A DNA stretch of 64,000 nt from contig NZ_AULQ01000010.1 of assembly GCF_000422365.1 (NCBI RefSeq), positions 1-64,000 on the forward strand, read 5' to 3'. How positions within the stretch are numbered: the stretch's first letter is position 1; every line of letters starts with the position of its first letter. Position numbers and translations under genes: made by a program. Source of the stretch: Mesoflavibacter zeaxanthinifaciens DSM 18436. GTDB taxonomy: Bacteria > Bacteroidota > Bacteroidia > Flavobacteriales > Flavobacteriaceae. Below are positions 17,469-26,237 of this stretch, piece by piece. Below the pieces are notes generated by a model. The model was not told where the DNA came from. It did not search any database and saw nothing but the letters and a program-made list of their open reading frames with translations.

Positions 17469-18338
17469 ATGAAGGTTGCTATTTACAGTCAATTTCAAAA
17501 GAAAAAACCTTTAGCATCTTTAGAAGTATTACTAGAGGTTTTAGAGAAAGAGAATTTTGATGTTTTTATTGAAGAAACCTTTTTTAAAAACATTTCATCC
17601 AAAATAAAAAAGACATTAAACACTTTTTCTAGTTTAGATAGTTCTTACGATTTTTTAATAAGCATTGGTGGTGACGGTACAATTTTACGAGCTGTTACTT
17701 TGGTAAGAGATTTAGATATACCAATGGTTGGAATTAATACTGGTAGATTAGGCTTTTTAGCAACTATTCAACATGACGAAATTGAAGACGCTATTAAATC
17801 TATAATAGAAAAAGATTATAAAATTTCTGAACGTACCTTGTTAAGTATTTCAGTTTCTGAACCTAATAAAGAAATTGAATCTTGTAATTTCGCTTTAAAC
17901 GAAATAGCTGTTAGTCGTAAAAACACCACATCTATGATTACGGTTGAAACCGAATTAGATGGTGAATATTTAACCTCTTATTGGAGTGATGGATTAATTA
18001 TATCTACACCAACAGGATCAACAGGATATTCTTTAAGTTGTGGCGGACCAGTAATTACGCCTAAAGCAGCAAGCTTTGTGCTAACGCCAATTGCACCACA
18101 TAATTTAAGCGCAAGACCTTTAGTAATAGAAGACTCTATTACAATTAAACTTAAAGTAGATGGTAGAGAGAAGCAACATCTAGTATCTTTAGACTCTCGT
18201 ATAGCAACACTTTCAAATAAAACAGAAATTACCATAAAAAAAGCTCCATTTTCAATTAAAATGATAGCGCTTCATAACGAAACCTTCTTAGATACCTTAC
18301 GTAAAAAATTACTTTGGGGAGAAGATAAGCGTAATTAA
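17469..18338 (+). CDS. nadK: NAD kinase
   Basis: 289 residues. The signature G67-G68-D69-G70-T71 ('SIGGDGTILRA') is followed by 'GINTGRLGFLA', the 'NEIAVSR' region and 'YWSDGLIISTPTGSTGYSLSCGGP', all diagnostic of the ATP-NAD kinase family. The enzyme phosphorylates NAD+ to NADP+ in the cytoplasm. Length is normal. It follows the CBS gene with a 1-bp gap and precedes, across 98 bp with a good promoter, the DUF6089-uppS-bamA group, so it probably ends its own transcription unit, although no clear terminator was seen after it. Confidence 0.97.
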   Translation: MKVAIYSQFQKKKPLASLEVLLEVLEKENFDVFIEETFFKNISSKIKKTLNTFSSLDSSYDFLISIGGDGTILRAVTLVRDLDIPMVGINTGRLGFLATIQHDEIEDAIKSIIEKDYKISERTLLSISVSEPNKEIESCNFALNEIAVSRKNTTSMITVETELDGEYLTSYWSDGLIISTPTGSTGYSLSCGGPVITPKAASFVLTPIAPHNLSARPLVIEDSITIKLKVDGREKQHLVSLDSRIATLSNKTEITIKKAPFSIKMIALHNETFLDTLRKKLLWGEDKRN

Positions 18339-18388
18339 ACAATAAAATTTGCCTAAATCTGTTTAAATGAGTAACTATTTCAATAGAA

Positions 18389-18420
18389 TTGTTATAGGCT
18401 AATCTTATTTATTATATTTG
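18389..18420 (+). promoter_or_regulatory. Promoter of the DUF6089-uppS-bamA unit
   Basis: TTG at 18389-18391 and TATATTTG at 18413-18420, 21 bp apart, match the Bacteroidetes -33/-7 pattern. The likely start of transcription is a few bases downstream, leaving a leader of roughly 10 bases before the ATG at 18437. Confidence 0.65.
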
Positions 18421-18436
18421 CAAACTTTGAAGATTT

Positions 18437-19126
18437 ATGAGGCAATTAACAGTAATCATAATAACACTATTTAGTATACAGTTTAGCACTGCTCAAATAC
18501 ACGAATTTGGCTTGTATTTAGGAGGTTCTAATTTTATAGGCGATGTTGGAGCAACAGATTATATTGCGCCCAAAAACCTAACTATAGGTGGTATTTATAA
18601 ATGGAATAGAAGTCCAAGACATTCGTACAGAATTTCATTACTGTTTAGCGAGCTAGAAGGAATTGATAAAAACTCTGATGACCCAAGTCGTCAAATAAGA
18701 GGATTAGAATTTAATAGTCAAATAATAGAATTATCTGCCGGAATGGAGTTTACCTTTTTAGATTTTAATCTTCACAAAGGAGGTTTTGTTTCAACACCAT
18801 ATTTATATACAGGTGTTACAGTAACAAAACACGATAACTTCTTCTTAGCAAATTCAGGACAATTAGAACCAGAAGGAACCGAGAGTTTTGCTTACGGTAT
18901 ACCAATGGTAGTTGGTTATAAAGCAGCAATTGCACAGCATTTTGTGCTTGCTTTTGAAATTGGTGCACGTTATACATTTTCAGATGAAATTGATGGAAGT
19001 GTACCAGATGCAGAAGAACTTCAAAGTAGAAGCTTTGGTAATTTAAATAATAATGATTGGTATACCTTTACAGGTGTAACACTAACCTATACATTTGGTA
19101 AAAACCCTTGTTATTGCGCATTTTAA
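18437..19126 (+). CDS. DUF6089 family outer-membrane beta-barrel protein
   Basis: 229 residues. A signal peptide (1-19, 'FSIQFSTAQ') is followed by strands typical of a small outer-membrane barrel ('EFGLYLGGSNFIGDVGATDY', 'YRISLLFSELEG', 'ELSAGMEFTFLDFNL', 'LAFEIGARYTFSDEIDG') and ends 'LTYTFGKNPCYCAF', with a C-terminal aromatic residue as in barrels. The family is conserved just upstream of uppS-bamA in Flavobacteriaceae. It therefore probably has a role in, or depends on, outer-membrane assembly, but no activity is known. The stop codon touches the GTG start of uppS (TAAGTG). Confidence 0.85.
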   Translation: MRQLTVIIITLFSIQFSTAQIHEFGLYLGGSNFIGDVGATDYIAPKNLTIGGIYKWNRSPRHSYRISLLFSELEGIDKNSDDPSRQIRGLEFNSQIIELSAGMEFTFLDFNLHKGGFVSTPYLYTGVTVTKHDNFFLANSGQLEPEGTESFAYGIPMVVGYKAAIAQHFVLAFEIGARYTFSDEIDGSVPDAEELQSRSFGNLNNNDWYTFTGVTLTYTFGKNPCYCAF

Positions 19127-19864
19127 GTGAGTATTGATAAAATAAATAAAGACTATTTACCCAAACATCTAGCTATTATAATGGATGGAAATGGGCGTTG
19201 GGCAAAACAAAAAGGCATGTTACGTGCTATTGGTCATGAAAACGGAACAAAAGCAGTTAGAACAACAGTTGAGTCTTGTGCAAAATTAGGTGTAGAAAAC
19301 TTAACACTTTATGCGTTTTCTACAGAAAACTGGAACAGACCAAAATTAGAAGTAGATACACTAATGAAGCTTTTAGTGTCTTCACTAAAAAAAGAAATTA
19401 ACACACTTTTAGATAATAATATTAAACTAAACGCTATTGGTAATTTGTCATTATTACCAAAAAAAGTGTATAAAGAATTACAAGAAGTTATTAATTTAAC
19501 TAGCAAAAACACGCATATGAATCTTACTTTAGCACTTAGTTATGGGTCTAGAGAAGAGTTAGTTACAGCTGTTAAAGAAATCAGTAATAAAGTTAAAAAT
19601 AATATAATTTCTGAAGAAAGTATTGACCAGTCAGTTATAAATAAGCATCTTTACACGCACAATTTACCAGATGTAGACTTGCTTATACGAACTAGCGGAG
19701 AGCAACGTATAAGTAACTTTTTGTTATGGCAAATAGCCTATGCAGAGTTGTATTTTACTCCAGTACTTTGGCCAGACTTTACAGAGCAACACTTAAGTGA
19801 AGCTATTATAGAATATCAAAAAAGAGAACGACGATTTGGGAAAACAAGTGAACAAATTAGCTAA
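19127..19864 (+). CDS. uppS: Isoprenyl transferase (undecaprenyl diphosphate synthase)
   Basis: 245 residues starting at a GTG directly after the DUF6089 stop; this start gives the normal N-terminus before 'LPKHLAIIMDGNGRWAKQKG'. D20 is the catalytic aspartate. Also seen are 'LTLYAFSTENWNRP', 'LALSYGSREEL' and 'PDVDLLIRTSGEQRISNFLLWQIAYAELYFTPVLWPDF'. The enzyme makes the C55 lipid carrier for peptidoglycan and glycan assembly. The 3' end overlaps bamA by 17 bases, so BamA synthesis is coupled to UppS. The non-ATG start may keep the level low. Confidence 0.96.
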   Translation: MSIDKINKDYLPKHLAIIMDGNGRWAKQKGMLRAIGHENGTKAVRTTVESCAKLGVENLTLYAFSTENWNRPKLEVDTLMKLLVSSLKKEINTLLDNNIKLNAIGNLSLLPKKVYKELQEVINLTSKNTHMNLTLALSYGSREELVTAVKEISNKVKNNIISEESIDQSVINKHLYTHNLPDVDLLIRTSGEQRISNFLLWQIAYAELYFTPVLWPDFTEQHLSEAIIEYQKRERRFGKTSEQIS

Positions 19865-22451
19865 ACAATTACCATTGAAAACAGCATTACAATACGTTTT
19901 AATTACCTTCATATTTGCCATTTCAGCATTAGGTAACGCGCAAGAATTAGACTACGAAGGCGGAGAAAAATATAACCTTGCCGGTATATCAGTAAAAGGA
20001 AACACAACCTTTAGTGAACAAACCATAATAACCTACTCGGGATTAAGAAAAGATACCGAAATACAAATACCAGGTGAACAAATAAGTAATGCTATAAAAA
20101 AGCTTTGGAGTTCTAATTTATTTAGTGATATAGAAGTTTACTTAGTCAAAACAGAAGGTAAAGATGCCTTTTTAGAAATAAGATTATCAGATCTTCCAGA
20201 ATTAAATGAAATTAACATCACAGGTGTTAAAAAGAATAAGAAAGAAACTATAATCAAAGAAAATAAGTTACTTAAAGGTACAAAGGTTACAGAAAACCTA
20301 GTAACAACGACAAGAAACTACCTTGAAAATAAGTATAGAAAAGATGGTTTTTTAAATGCAGATGTAAAAGTAAATACTACAGAAGTTGTTAGTGACTCTA
20401 CATTTAAGCCACAAGTAAATATGTTTGTTGCTGTAGATAAAGGAGAAAAAGTTAAAGTTAAAAAAATCAACTTTGAAGGTAACGAAGTCTTATCGGACAA
20501 AAAGCTAAGAAAAGCAATGAAAAATACGAAACAGAAAAATCCAATTCGTATTTTTAAACGATCAAAGTTTATTGAAGCAGACTACAAAGAAGATTTATCT
20601 TCGATTGTAGACAAATATAAAGAGATAGGTTATAGAGATGCACGTATTATTTCTGACACTTTAACATACAATGGAGAAGAAACTGTGTCTTTAGACATAA
20701 AAGTAGAAGAAGGAGAAAAGTATACTTTTGGAGACATTACATTTATAGGTAATACAGTATATTCTGATGAGTTCTTAAAAAGAAAGCTAAGAATTGAAAA
20801 AGGAGACACATATAATGGTATAGAACTACAAAAAAGAATAGCAGATGCATCTAGTCCAGATGCAGATGACCTTACAAACTTATATCAAAATAATGGATAC
20901 TTATTCTCAACAATAAACCCAGTAGAGGTTAATGCAGATGGTAACGTTATCGATATGGAAATTAGAATAAGCGAAGGTAAACCTGCTTATTTTAATAAAG
21001 TAACAGTGGTTGGTAACAACAAAACAAATGACCATGTTATTTATAGAGAAATAAGAACACGTCCAGGAGAATTATACAGTAAAGAAAATGTAGTAAGAAC
21101 AATACGAGAGTTAAGTCAACTAGGTTTCTTCGATGCAGAACAATTAACACCAAATTTTAAAAATGTAAATCCAGATGAAGGAACTGTAGATATGGAATAC
21201 TCTGTAGTAGAATCTGGATCTAGCCAAATAGAATTGCAAGGTGGTTACGGTGGCGGAGGATTTATTGGGACCTTAGGTTTATCTTTCAATAACTTTTCTT
21301 TAAAAGATATATTCAAAAAAGATGCTTATACGCCAATTCCAATGGGTGATGGACAAAGATTAGCTTTAAGATTACAAGCTAGTAGATTTTTTCAAACCTA
21401 TAGTTTTCAATTTTCAGAACCTTGGTTAGGAGGTAAAAAACCAGTGCAATTCTCTACCTCTATATCACAAACAAAACAGTTTTTATATAATCCTTTAACA
21501 CAAAACGCAGATAAGGATAGACGTTTTAATATAACAGGTATTACTTTCGGTTTAGCTAAACGTTTATCTGTCCCAGATGACTATTTTACCTTATCTCAAG
21601 CAGTAAGTTTTCAGCATTATAACTTAAAAAATTATAACACAGGATTATTTACATTTGGTGATGGTTACTCAAACAACTTATCTTATACGATAGGTTTAAC
21701 AAGAAACAACACTTTTAATGATCCTATTTTCCCAATGGGAGGATCTAACTTCTCTATTACAGCAAAAATGTCATTACCGTACTCTGTGTTTAATAATGTA
21801 GATTATGAAGCATTAAAGCAAGAAAGAGAAGACAATATAGCTATCATTAACGACTCTAATAGCACAGTAAGCGAGTCTAACGCAGCATCAAGTAGAGTTA
21901 GCGAAATTGATCAAGAACGTTTTAAGTGGTTAGAGTTTTACAAGGTTAAGTTTAAAGGAGATTGGTACACTAGATTAGTAGATAAGTTAGTATTACGTCC
22001 AAGTGTAGAATTTGGTTTCTTAGGAGCTTATAATCAAGATAGAGGAATTATACCTTTTGAACGTTTCTTTGTTGGTGGTGATGGTTTAGGAAATTATAGC
22101 TTAGACGGAAGGGAAGCAATAGCCTTAAGAGGTTACCAAAACCAATCCTTATCAACTCAAGATGGAGGAACAATTTATAATAAGTTTTCTTTAGAATTAC
22201 GTTATCCAATAACCTTAAAACAATCTGCAAAAATCTATGCTTTAACATTCTTAGAAGCAGGTAATTCTTATAATGATTTTAGGAGCTATGATCCTTTTGA
22301 GTTAAAAAGATCTGCAGGATTTGGTGTAAGAATTTTTATGCCAGCATTTGGATTATTAGGTATAGACTTTGGACATGGATTTGATCCACAACCAGGCGAA
22401 ACTTCTAAACACGGTTGGGAAACTCACTTTATCATAGGACAACAGTTTTAA
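19848..22451 (+). CDS. bamA: Outer membrane protein assembly factor BamA
   Basis: 867 residues from the GTG at 19848; a TTG 12 bases earlier (19836) would add four residues. The signal peptide 'YVLITFIFAISALGNAQ' follows. Five POTRA domains (about 45-430) are recognisable by repeated blocks such as 'LAGISVKGNTTFSE', 'VKVKKINFEGNEVLS', 'YTFGDITFIGNTVYS' and 'FNKVTVVGNNKTNDHVIYREI'. The rest is the 16-stranded Omp85 barrel, ending 'WETHFIIGQQF' with the terminal Phe expected for barrel insertion. BamA inserts outer-membrane proteins. Overlap with uppS and the skp genes downstream place it in an envelope operon. Both possible starts are non-ATG. Confidence 0.96.
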   Translation: MNKLAKQLPLKTALQYVLITFIFAISALGNAQELDYEGGEKYNLAGISVKGNTTFSEQTIITYSGLRKDTEIQIPGEQISNAIKKLWSSNLFSDIEVYLVKTEGKDAFLEIRLSDLPELNEINITGVKKNKKETIIKENKLLKGTKVTENLVTTTRNYLENKYRKDGFLNADVKVNTTEVVSDSTFKPQVNMFVAVDKGEKVKVKKINFEGNEVLSDKKLRKAMKNTKQKNPIRIFKRSKFIEADYKEDLSSIVDKYKEIGYRDARIISDTLTYNGEETVSLDIKVEEGEKYTFGDITFIGNTVYSDEFLKRKLRIEKGDTYNGIELQKRIADASSPDADDLTNLYQNNGYLFSTINPVEVNADGNVIDMEIRISEGKPAYFNKVTVVGNNKTNDHVIYREIRTRPGELYSKENVVRTIRELSQLGFFDAEQLTPNFKNVNPDEGTVDMEYSVVESGSSQIELQGGYGGGGFIGTLGLSFNNFSLKDIFKKDAYTPIPMGDGQRLALRLQASRFFQTYSFQFSEPWLGGKKPVQFSTSISQTKQFLYNPLTQNADKDRRFNITGITFGLAKRLSVPDDYFTLSQAVSFQHYNLKNYNTGLFTFGDGYSNNLSYTIGLTRNNTFNDPIFPMGGSNFSITAKMSLPYSVFNNVDYEALKQEREDNIAIINDSNSTVSESNAASSRVSEIDQERFKWLEFYKVKFKGDWYTRLVDKLVLRPSVEFGFLGAYNQDRGIIPFERFFVGGDGLGNYSLDGREAIALRGYQNQSLSTQDGGTIYNKFSLELRYPITLKQSAKIYALTFLEAGNSYNDFRSYDPFELKRSAGFGVRIFMPAFGLLGIDFGHGFDPQPGETSKHGWETHFIIGQQF

Positions 22452-22519
22452 AAAAAAAACAATGCTAAAACCCAATAAAATAGGTTAATAAGCTTGATAG
22501 TTTACTAATTTTTTTATTT

Positions 22520-22536
22520 TTGGCACGATATTTTCT
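22520..22536 (+). promoter_or_regulatory. Possible sigma-54-type promoter before the first OmpH/Skp gene
   Basis: TTGGCACG-ATAT-TTTC fits the sigma-54 -24 element (TTGGCACG) exactly with the correct 4-base spacing. The -12 part is TTTC instead of TTGC, so it is imperfect. It lies 129 bp upstream of the ATG at 22665. Confidence 0.35.
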
Positions 22537-22664
22537 AATAACAAGTTGAGGATTTAATTAAAGAATTAAAATTTTTATAATTAAAATTCGTTATTTTGAA
22601 AATAGCAGCTTAAACACAAATAATTTGGCGGCTAAGTTTAAATTAAAAACTAAATAAATCCAAC

Positions 22665-23507
22665 ATGAAATTTAAAGTTCTTTTAGTATTGTTCATATTA
22701 AGTGTGTCCTTTCAAGCAAATGCACAACGTGGCGTAAGAATAGGTTATATAGATACTGAATATATTTTAGAAAATGTTCCAGAATATACCGAAGCTACTA
22801 AGCAATTAGAGTCTAAAGTACAAAAATGGAAAACTGAAATTGAAGGTCGATTAAATACTGTAAAGCAAAAACGCGAGGCACTTAATAACGAAAAAGCATT
22901 ATTAACAAAAGAGTTAATAGAAGAGCGTGAAGAAGATATTTTATTTGAAGAAAAAGAAATATTAGATTATCAACAAAAACGCTTTGGTCCTAATGGTGAT
23001 TTGATGATTCAAAAAAAGCAGTTAATGCAACCAGTACAAGACCAAATTTTTCAAGCAGTACAAGACATAGCAGCAAATAAAAAATACGATTTTGTTTTTG
23101 ATAAATCTGCAGATGTTGTTATGCTATATTCAGCAGAACGTTTTGATATTAGCGACTTAGTAATAAGAACAATTACAAGAGCATCAAAACGTAAACAAGC
23201 AACAAACAGAAAAGAGCGTAAAGAAGCAAAAGAAGAAGAAGTTGTAGAAGAGATTAATGACTCTCAAGAAGCTAGACAAAAAGCGTTAGACGAAAAAAGA
23301 GCAGCAAGAGAAGCTGCTGCAGAAAAACGCAGACAAGAAATATTAGAAGCAAGAGAAGCTAAGAAAAAAGCAGCACAAGAGAAGAGACAAAAGCTTATAG
23401 AAGAACGTGCAAAAGCAAGAGAAGAAAAATTAAAAGCTAGACAAGAAACTAAAGACGAAGAAAACCCATCTTTTGATGGAGACGAAAATAATAAAGAAGA
23501 TAAATAA
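22665..23507 (+). CDS. OmpH/Skp family periplasmic chaperone with long charged tail
   Basis: 280 residues. A signal peptide (1-20, 'VSFQANAQ') is followed by the OmpH/Skp domain (about 25-165: 'IGYIDTEYILENVPEYTEATKQLES' and 'YDFVFDKSADVVMLYS'), whose central region is a coiled coil. The last ~105 residues are a low-complexity Glu/Lys/Arg/Ala helix ('RAAREAAAEKRRQEILEAREA') ending in 'SFDGDENNKEDK'. Skp holds unfolded outer-membrane proteins in the periplasm for BamA, which fits its position just after bamA. The long tail is absent from the second copy. Tail function unknown. Confidence 0.9.
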   Translation: MKFKVLLVLFILSVSFQANAQRGVRIGYIDTEYILENVPEYTEATKQLESKVQKWKTEIEGRLNTVKQKREALNNEKALLTKELIEEREEDILFEEKEILDYQQKRFGPNGDLMIQKKQLMQPVQDQIFQAVQDIAANKKYDFVFDKSADVVMLYSAERFDISDLVIRTITRASKRKQATNRKERKEAKEEEVVEEINDSQEARQKALDEKRAAREAAAEKRRQEILEAREAKKKAAQEKRQKLIEERAKAREEKLKARQETKDEENPSFDGDENNKEDK

Positions 23508-23585
23508 TCTAAAAAAAAAAAGAGTTTAGTTAACAACAAACTCTCATATAAACACTAATAATTTATAACACAAATACTATTAAAA

Positions 23586-24095
23586 ATGAAACAAATTAAA
23601 TCACTTTTATTCGCTGCAGCATTATTTATAGGAGCAACAAGTTTTACTAATGCTCAATCAAAAGTAGCGCATATTAATGTTGGAGAGCTTGTAACTTCAA
23701 TGCCAGAGATGAAAACTGCACAAGCAGAAATGGAACAAATGGGTAAAACGTTTGAAACTGACATTCAAGAAATGATGAATGAGTATAAAACAAAAGCTCA
23801 ACAATACGAAGCAGAAGCTGCAACAAAAACTAATGAAGATAACCAAAAAAGAGGTGAAGAGTTAGCAGGTATGCAACAGAATATTAGACAATTTCAAGCT
23901 AATGCACAACAACAATTACAACAAAAAGAATTAGATCTTTTAGAGCCAATTACAAAAAAGGCTAAAGCAGCTATTTTAAAAGTAGCAAAAGCACAAGGTT
24001 TTGATTATGTATTAGATTCTTCTCAAGGTTCAGGAGTAATCATGGCAGAAGGTAAAAACTTATTACAAGACGTTCAAAAAGAATTAGGATTTTAA
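23586..24095 (+). CDS. OmpH/Skp family periplasmic chaperone
   Basis: 169 residues. A signal peptide (1-23, 'GATSFTNAQ') is followed by 'KVAHINVGELVTSMPEMKTAQAEM', a long coiled coil 'QMGKTFETDIQEMMNEYKTKAQQYEAEAAT', and the ending 'AQGFDYVLDSSQGSGVIMAEGKNLL', all standard for Skp. It is close to the usual length for the family, in contrast to the upstream paralog with its extra tail. It lies 78 bp after that gene and its unit ends at a perfect terminator. The two paralogs probably form separate or mixed trimers that assist BamA; which one matters more cannot be told. Confidence 0.94.
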   Translation: MKQIKSLLFAAALFIGATSFTNAQSKVAHINVGELVTSMPEMKTAQAEMEQMGKTFETDIQEMMNEYKTKAQQYEAEAATKTNEDNQKRGEELAGMQQNIRQFQANAQQQLQQKELDLLEPITKKAKAAILKVAKAQGFDYVLDSSQGSGVIMAEGKNLLQDVQKELGF

Positions 24096-24120
24096 TTAAA
24101 ATCTCTTTTAAAATACAATA

Positions 24121-24149
24121 AAGCTGTCTAAATTTAGACAGCTTTTTTT
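24121..24149 (+). terminator. Intrinsic terminator after the second skp gene
   Basis: The 24-base palindrome AAGCTGTCTAAA/TTTAGACAGCTT (24121-24144) is followed directly by T5. It closes the DUF6089-uppS-bamA-skp-skp stretch 15 bp before murI, so murI needs its own promoter or readthrough. Confidence 0.9.
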
Positions 24150-24164
24150 ATACTATAATTTTTT

Positions 24165-24944
24165 ATGAGTAAACAGCCTATTGGTATTTTTGATTCTGGA
24201 GTTGGTGGTACTTCTATTTGGAAAGAAATACACGCTTTATTACCTTACGAAAACACTATTTACCTTGCAGATAGTGCAAATGCACCTTATGGGCCTAAAG
24301 GAAAAGATGCTATTATAGCATTATCAGAAAAAAACACCGAGTATTTATTAAATCAAAATTCCAAAATAATTGTTGTAGCATGTAATACAGCAACAACAAA
24401 TGCCATTAAACATTTAAGAAAAAAATATGATGTGCCTTTTATAGGTATAGAGCCAGCAATTAAACCTGCAGCATTGCAAACGCAAACAAAAGCTATTGGT
24501 ATTTTAGCAACAAAAGGCACTTTAAGTAGTGAGCTTTTTTTTAACACCTCACAATTGTATTCTAATGGAATAGAAGTAATAGAACAAGAAGGAGAAGGTA
24601 TTGTGCAATTAATTGAAAGCGGGAATATTAATTCGGAAGAGATGAAAGCGCTTTTAAAAATTTATTTAAAGCCAATGCTAAATGCTAATATCGATTATTT
24701 GGTGTTAGGTTGTACACATTATCCATATTTAATACCACAACTTTTAAAAATGCTTCCTAAGCATATAAAAATAATAGACTCTGGTGAAGCTGTTGCTAGA
24801 CAGACAAAAGCTATTTTAAAACAGTTAAACTTGCTTAATATAGCGGATGTTAAACCAGATTTAAAATTTTATATCAATTCTAATCCAAAAGTGATGTCTC
24901 AACTTTTAAATAATAACTTTGAGGTAAATCAAAAAGATTTTTAG
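24165..24944 (+). CDS. murI: Glutamate racemase
   Basis: 259 residues with both catalytic cysteines: C73 in 'VVACNTATTNA' and C183 in 'LGCTHYPYL'. The N-terminal 'IGIFDSGVGGTSIWKEI' and 'ADSANAPYGPKG' are also family marks. The enzyme makes D-glutamate for peptidoglycan. Full length; ATG start 16 bp beyond the preceding terminator. That leaves almost no room for a promoter, so murI is presumably expressed by readthrough or from a promoter overlapping the terminator. It is convergent with rpsU, with a shared terminator between. Confidence 0.96.
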   Translation: MSKQPIGIFDSGVGGTSIWKEIHALLPYENTIYLADSANAPYGPKGKDAIIALSEKNTEYLLNQNSKIIVVACNTATTNAIKHLRKKYDVPFIGIEPAIKPAALQTQTKAIGILATKGTLSSELFFNTSQLYSNGIEVIEQEGEGIVQLIESGNINSEEMKALLKIYLKPMLNANIDYLVLGCTHYPYLIPQLLKMLPKHIKIIDSGEAVARQTKAILKQLNLLNIADVKPDLKFYINSNPKVMSQLLNNNFEVNQKDF

Positions 24945-24950
24945 TCATAA

Positions 24951-24981
24951 AAAAAAGCCAAGTGTTACACTTGGCTTTTTT
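24951..24981. terminator. Bidirectional terminator between murI and rpsU
   Basis: Perfect 14-bp stem (24951-24964 and 24968-24981) with GCCAAGTG/CACTTGGC at its core, loop TTA, and A6/T6 flanks that serve both strands. Confidence 0.9.
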
Positions 24982-24998
24982 ATTATATATGTTCAGTT

Positions 24999-25193
24999 CT
25001 ATACTTCTTCAGCATCTCTTAAGCTTTGAATGTAAGCTGCTTTTTGAACTTGTTTTCTTCTTGTTACAGAAGGTTTTGTAAAGTATTGCTTGTCTCTTAA
25101 GTTTTGCATTACTTTAATATTTCTGTGTTTACGCTTGTAACGTTTTAAGGCGCGTTCTATGTTTTCGCCTTCTTTAATTTCTATTCTTAACAT
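24999..25193 (-). CDS. rpsU: 30S ribosomal protein S21
   Basis: 64 residues: 'RIEIKEGENIERALKRYKRKHRNIKVMQNLRDKQYFTKPSVTRRKQVQKAAYI' is the complete bS21 family pattern, strongly basic. S21 sits near the 3' end of 16S rRNA on the small subunit platform. In Bacteroidetes, which mostly do not use Shine-Dalgarno sequences, S21 together with S18 and S6 has been reported to hold back the anti-SD. This fits the A-rich, SD-less leaders seen across this window. It lies 77 bp downstream of the primary sigma factor gene on the same strand; the S21-RpoD link is familiar from many bacteria. Confidence 0.97.
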   Translation of the reverse strand: MLRIEIKEGENIERALKRYKRKHRNIKVMQNLRDKQYFTKPSVTRRKQVQKAAYIQSLRDAEEV

Positions 25194-25270
25194 ATCAGTA
25201 TTTTAAATCTTTTGCGAATATCCCTCAAATATTAGGATTATTCAAATTATTAATGTTTTATTTTAGTTTT

Positions 25271-26134
25271 TTAACCTAAATAGGTCTTTAAAATCTTACT
25301 TTTTGATGTTTGACGTAACCGTCTTATACCTTTTTCTCTAATTTGCCTAACGCGTTCTCTTGTAAGATCAAAGGTTCTTCCAATCTCATCTAATGTCATT
25401 GCTGGTTGATTACCTAAACCGAAATTTAATCTAATTACATCACTTTCTCTTGGTGTTAAAGTTTCTAATGCACGTTCAATTTCAATATTTAAAGATTCAT
25501 GCATTAGTTGATTATCAGGGTTTGGAGATTCTCCAGATTTTACTAAATCATAAAGGCTATAATCTTCGCCTTCTTTTAGCGGTGCATCCATAGATACGTG
25601 TCTGCTAGAGATACGCATAGATTGTTTTACATCACTTATGGTTAAGTCTAACTCTTTAGCAATTTCTGCTGCACTTGGCGGTCTTTGATTAGCTTGCTCT
25701 AAATGAGATGTTACTTTTCTTATTTTATTAATACTTCCAATTTTGTTAAGTGGTAACCTAACAATTCTTGATTGTTCTGCTAAAGCAGAAAGAATAGCTT
25801 GTCTAATCCACCAAACAGCATAAGAAATAAATTTAAAACCTCTAGTTTCGTCAAAACGTTTAGCTGCTTTTACTAAACCTGCATTTCCTTCGTTAATTAG
25901 ATCTGGAAGTTTTAAGCCTTGATTTTGATATTGTTTGGCAACAGAAACAACAAAACGTAAGTTAGCAGTGGTTAATTTGTCTAAAGATTTTTGACATCCT
26001 TCTCTAATTTTCTTGGCTAATTCTACTTCTTCTTCAGCAGTAACCATAGGAAGTTTACTTATGTCTTGTAGGTATTTGTCAAGTGATTTAGATTCGCGAT
26101 TGGTAACTTGTTTCGTAATTTTTAATTGTCGCAT
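25271..26134 (-). CDS. rpoD: Primary sigma factor (sigma-70 family RpoD)
   Basis: 287 residues: region 1.2 ('[25 protein letters not shown]'), region 2 ('[57 protein letters not shown]'), region 3 and region 4 ('[49 protein letters not shown]'). Region 1.1 is missing and the protein is much shorter than the E. coli factor, which is the norm for the Bacteroidetes housekeeping sigma. That factor reads TTTG/TAnnTTTG promoters such as those found here at 35276, 53258 and 18389. rpsU follows on the same strand. Confidence 0.95.
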   Translation of the reverse strand: MRQLKITKQVTNRESKSLDKYLQDISKLPMVTAEEEVELAKKIREGCQKSLDKLTTANLRFVVSVAKQYQNQGLKLPDLINEGNAGLVKAAKRFDETRGFKFISYAVWWIRQAILSALAEQSRIVRLPLNKIGSINKIRKVTSHLEQANQRPPSAAEIAKELDLTISDVKQSMRISSRHVSMDAPLKEGEDYSLYDLVKSGESPNPDNQLMHESLNIEIERALETLTPRESDVIRLNFGLGNQPAMTLDEIGRTFDLTRERVRQIREKGIRRLRQTSKSKILKTYLG

Positions 26135-26237
26135 TCAATGTAGTTTAATGTTTAACATTTTCAATCTAACAGAATATTCGACAATTCCTAATATTTAACA
26201 GTTTTTTAGGTGTTTTGTTGCGAAGTTTTTAAAAGAA

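Noticed and set aside
23511-23544. Hairpin AGAGTTT/AAACTCT after the first skp gene as a terminator
   Set aside because: The A-run lies on the upstream side, so it would only terminate minus-strand transcription, and no minus-strand gene is there.
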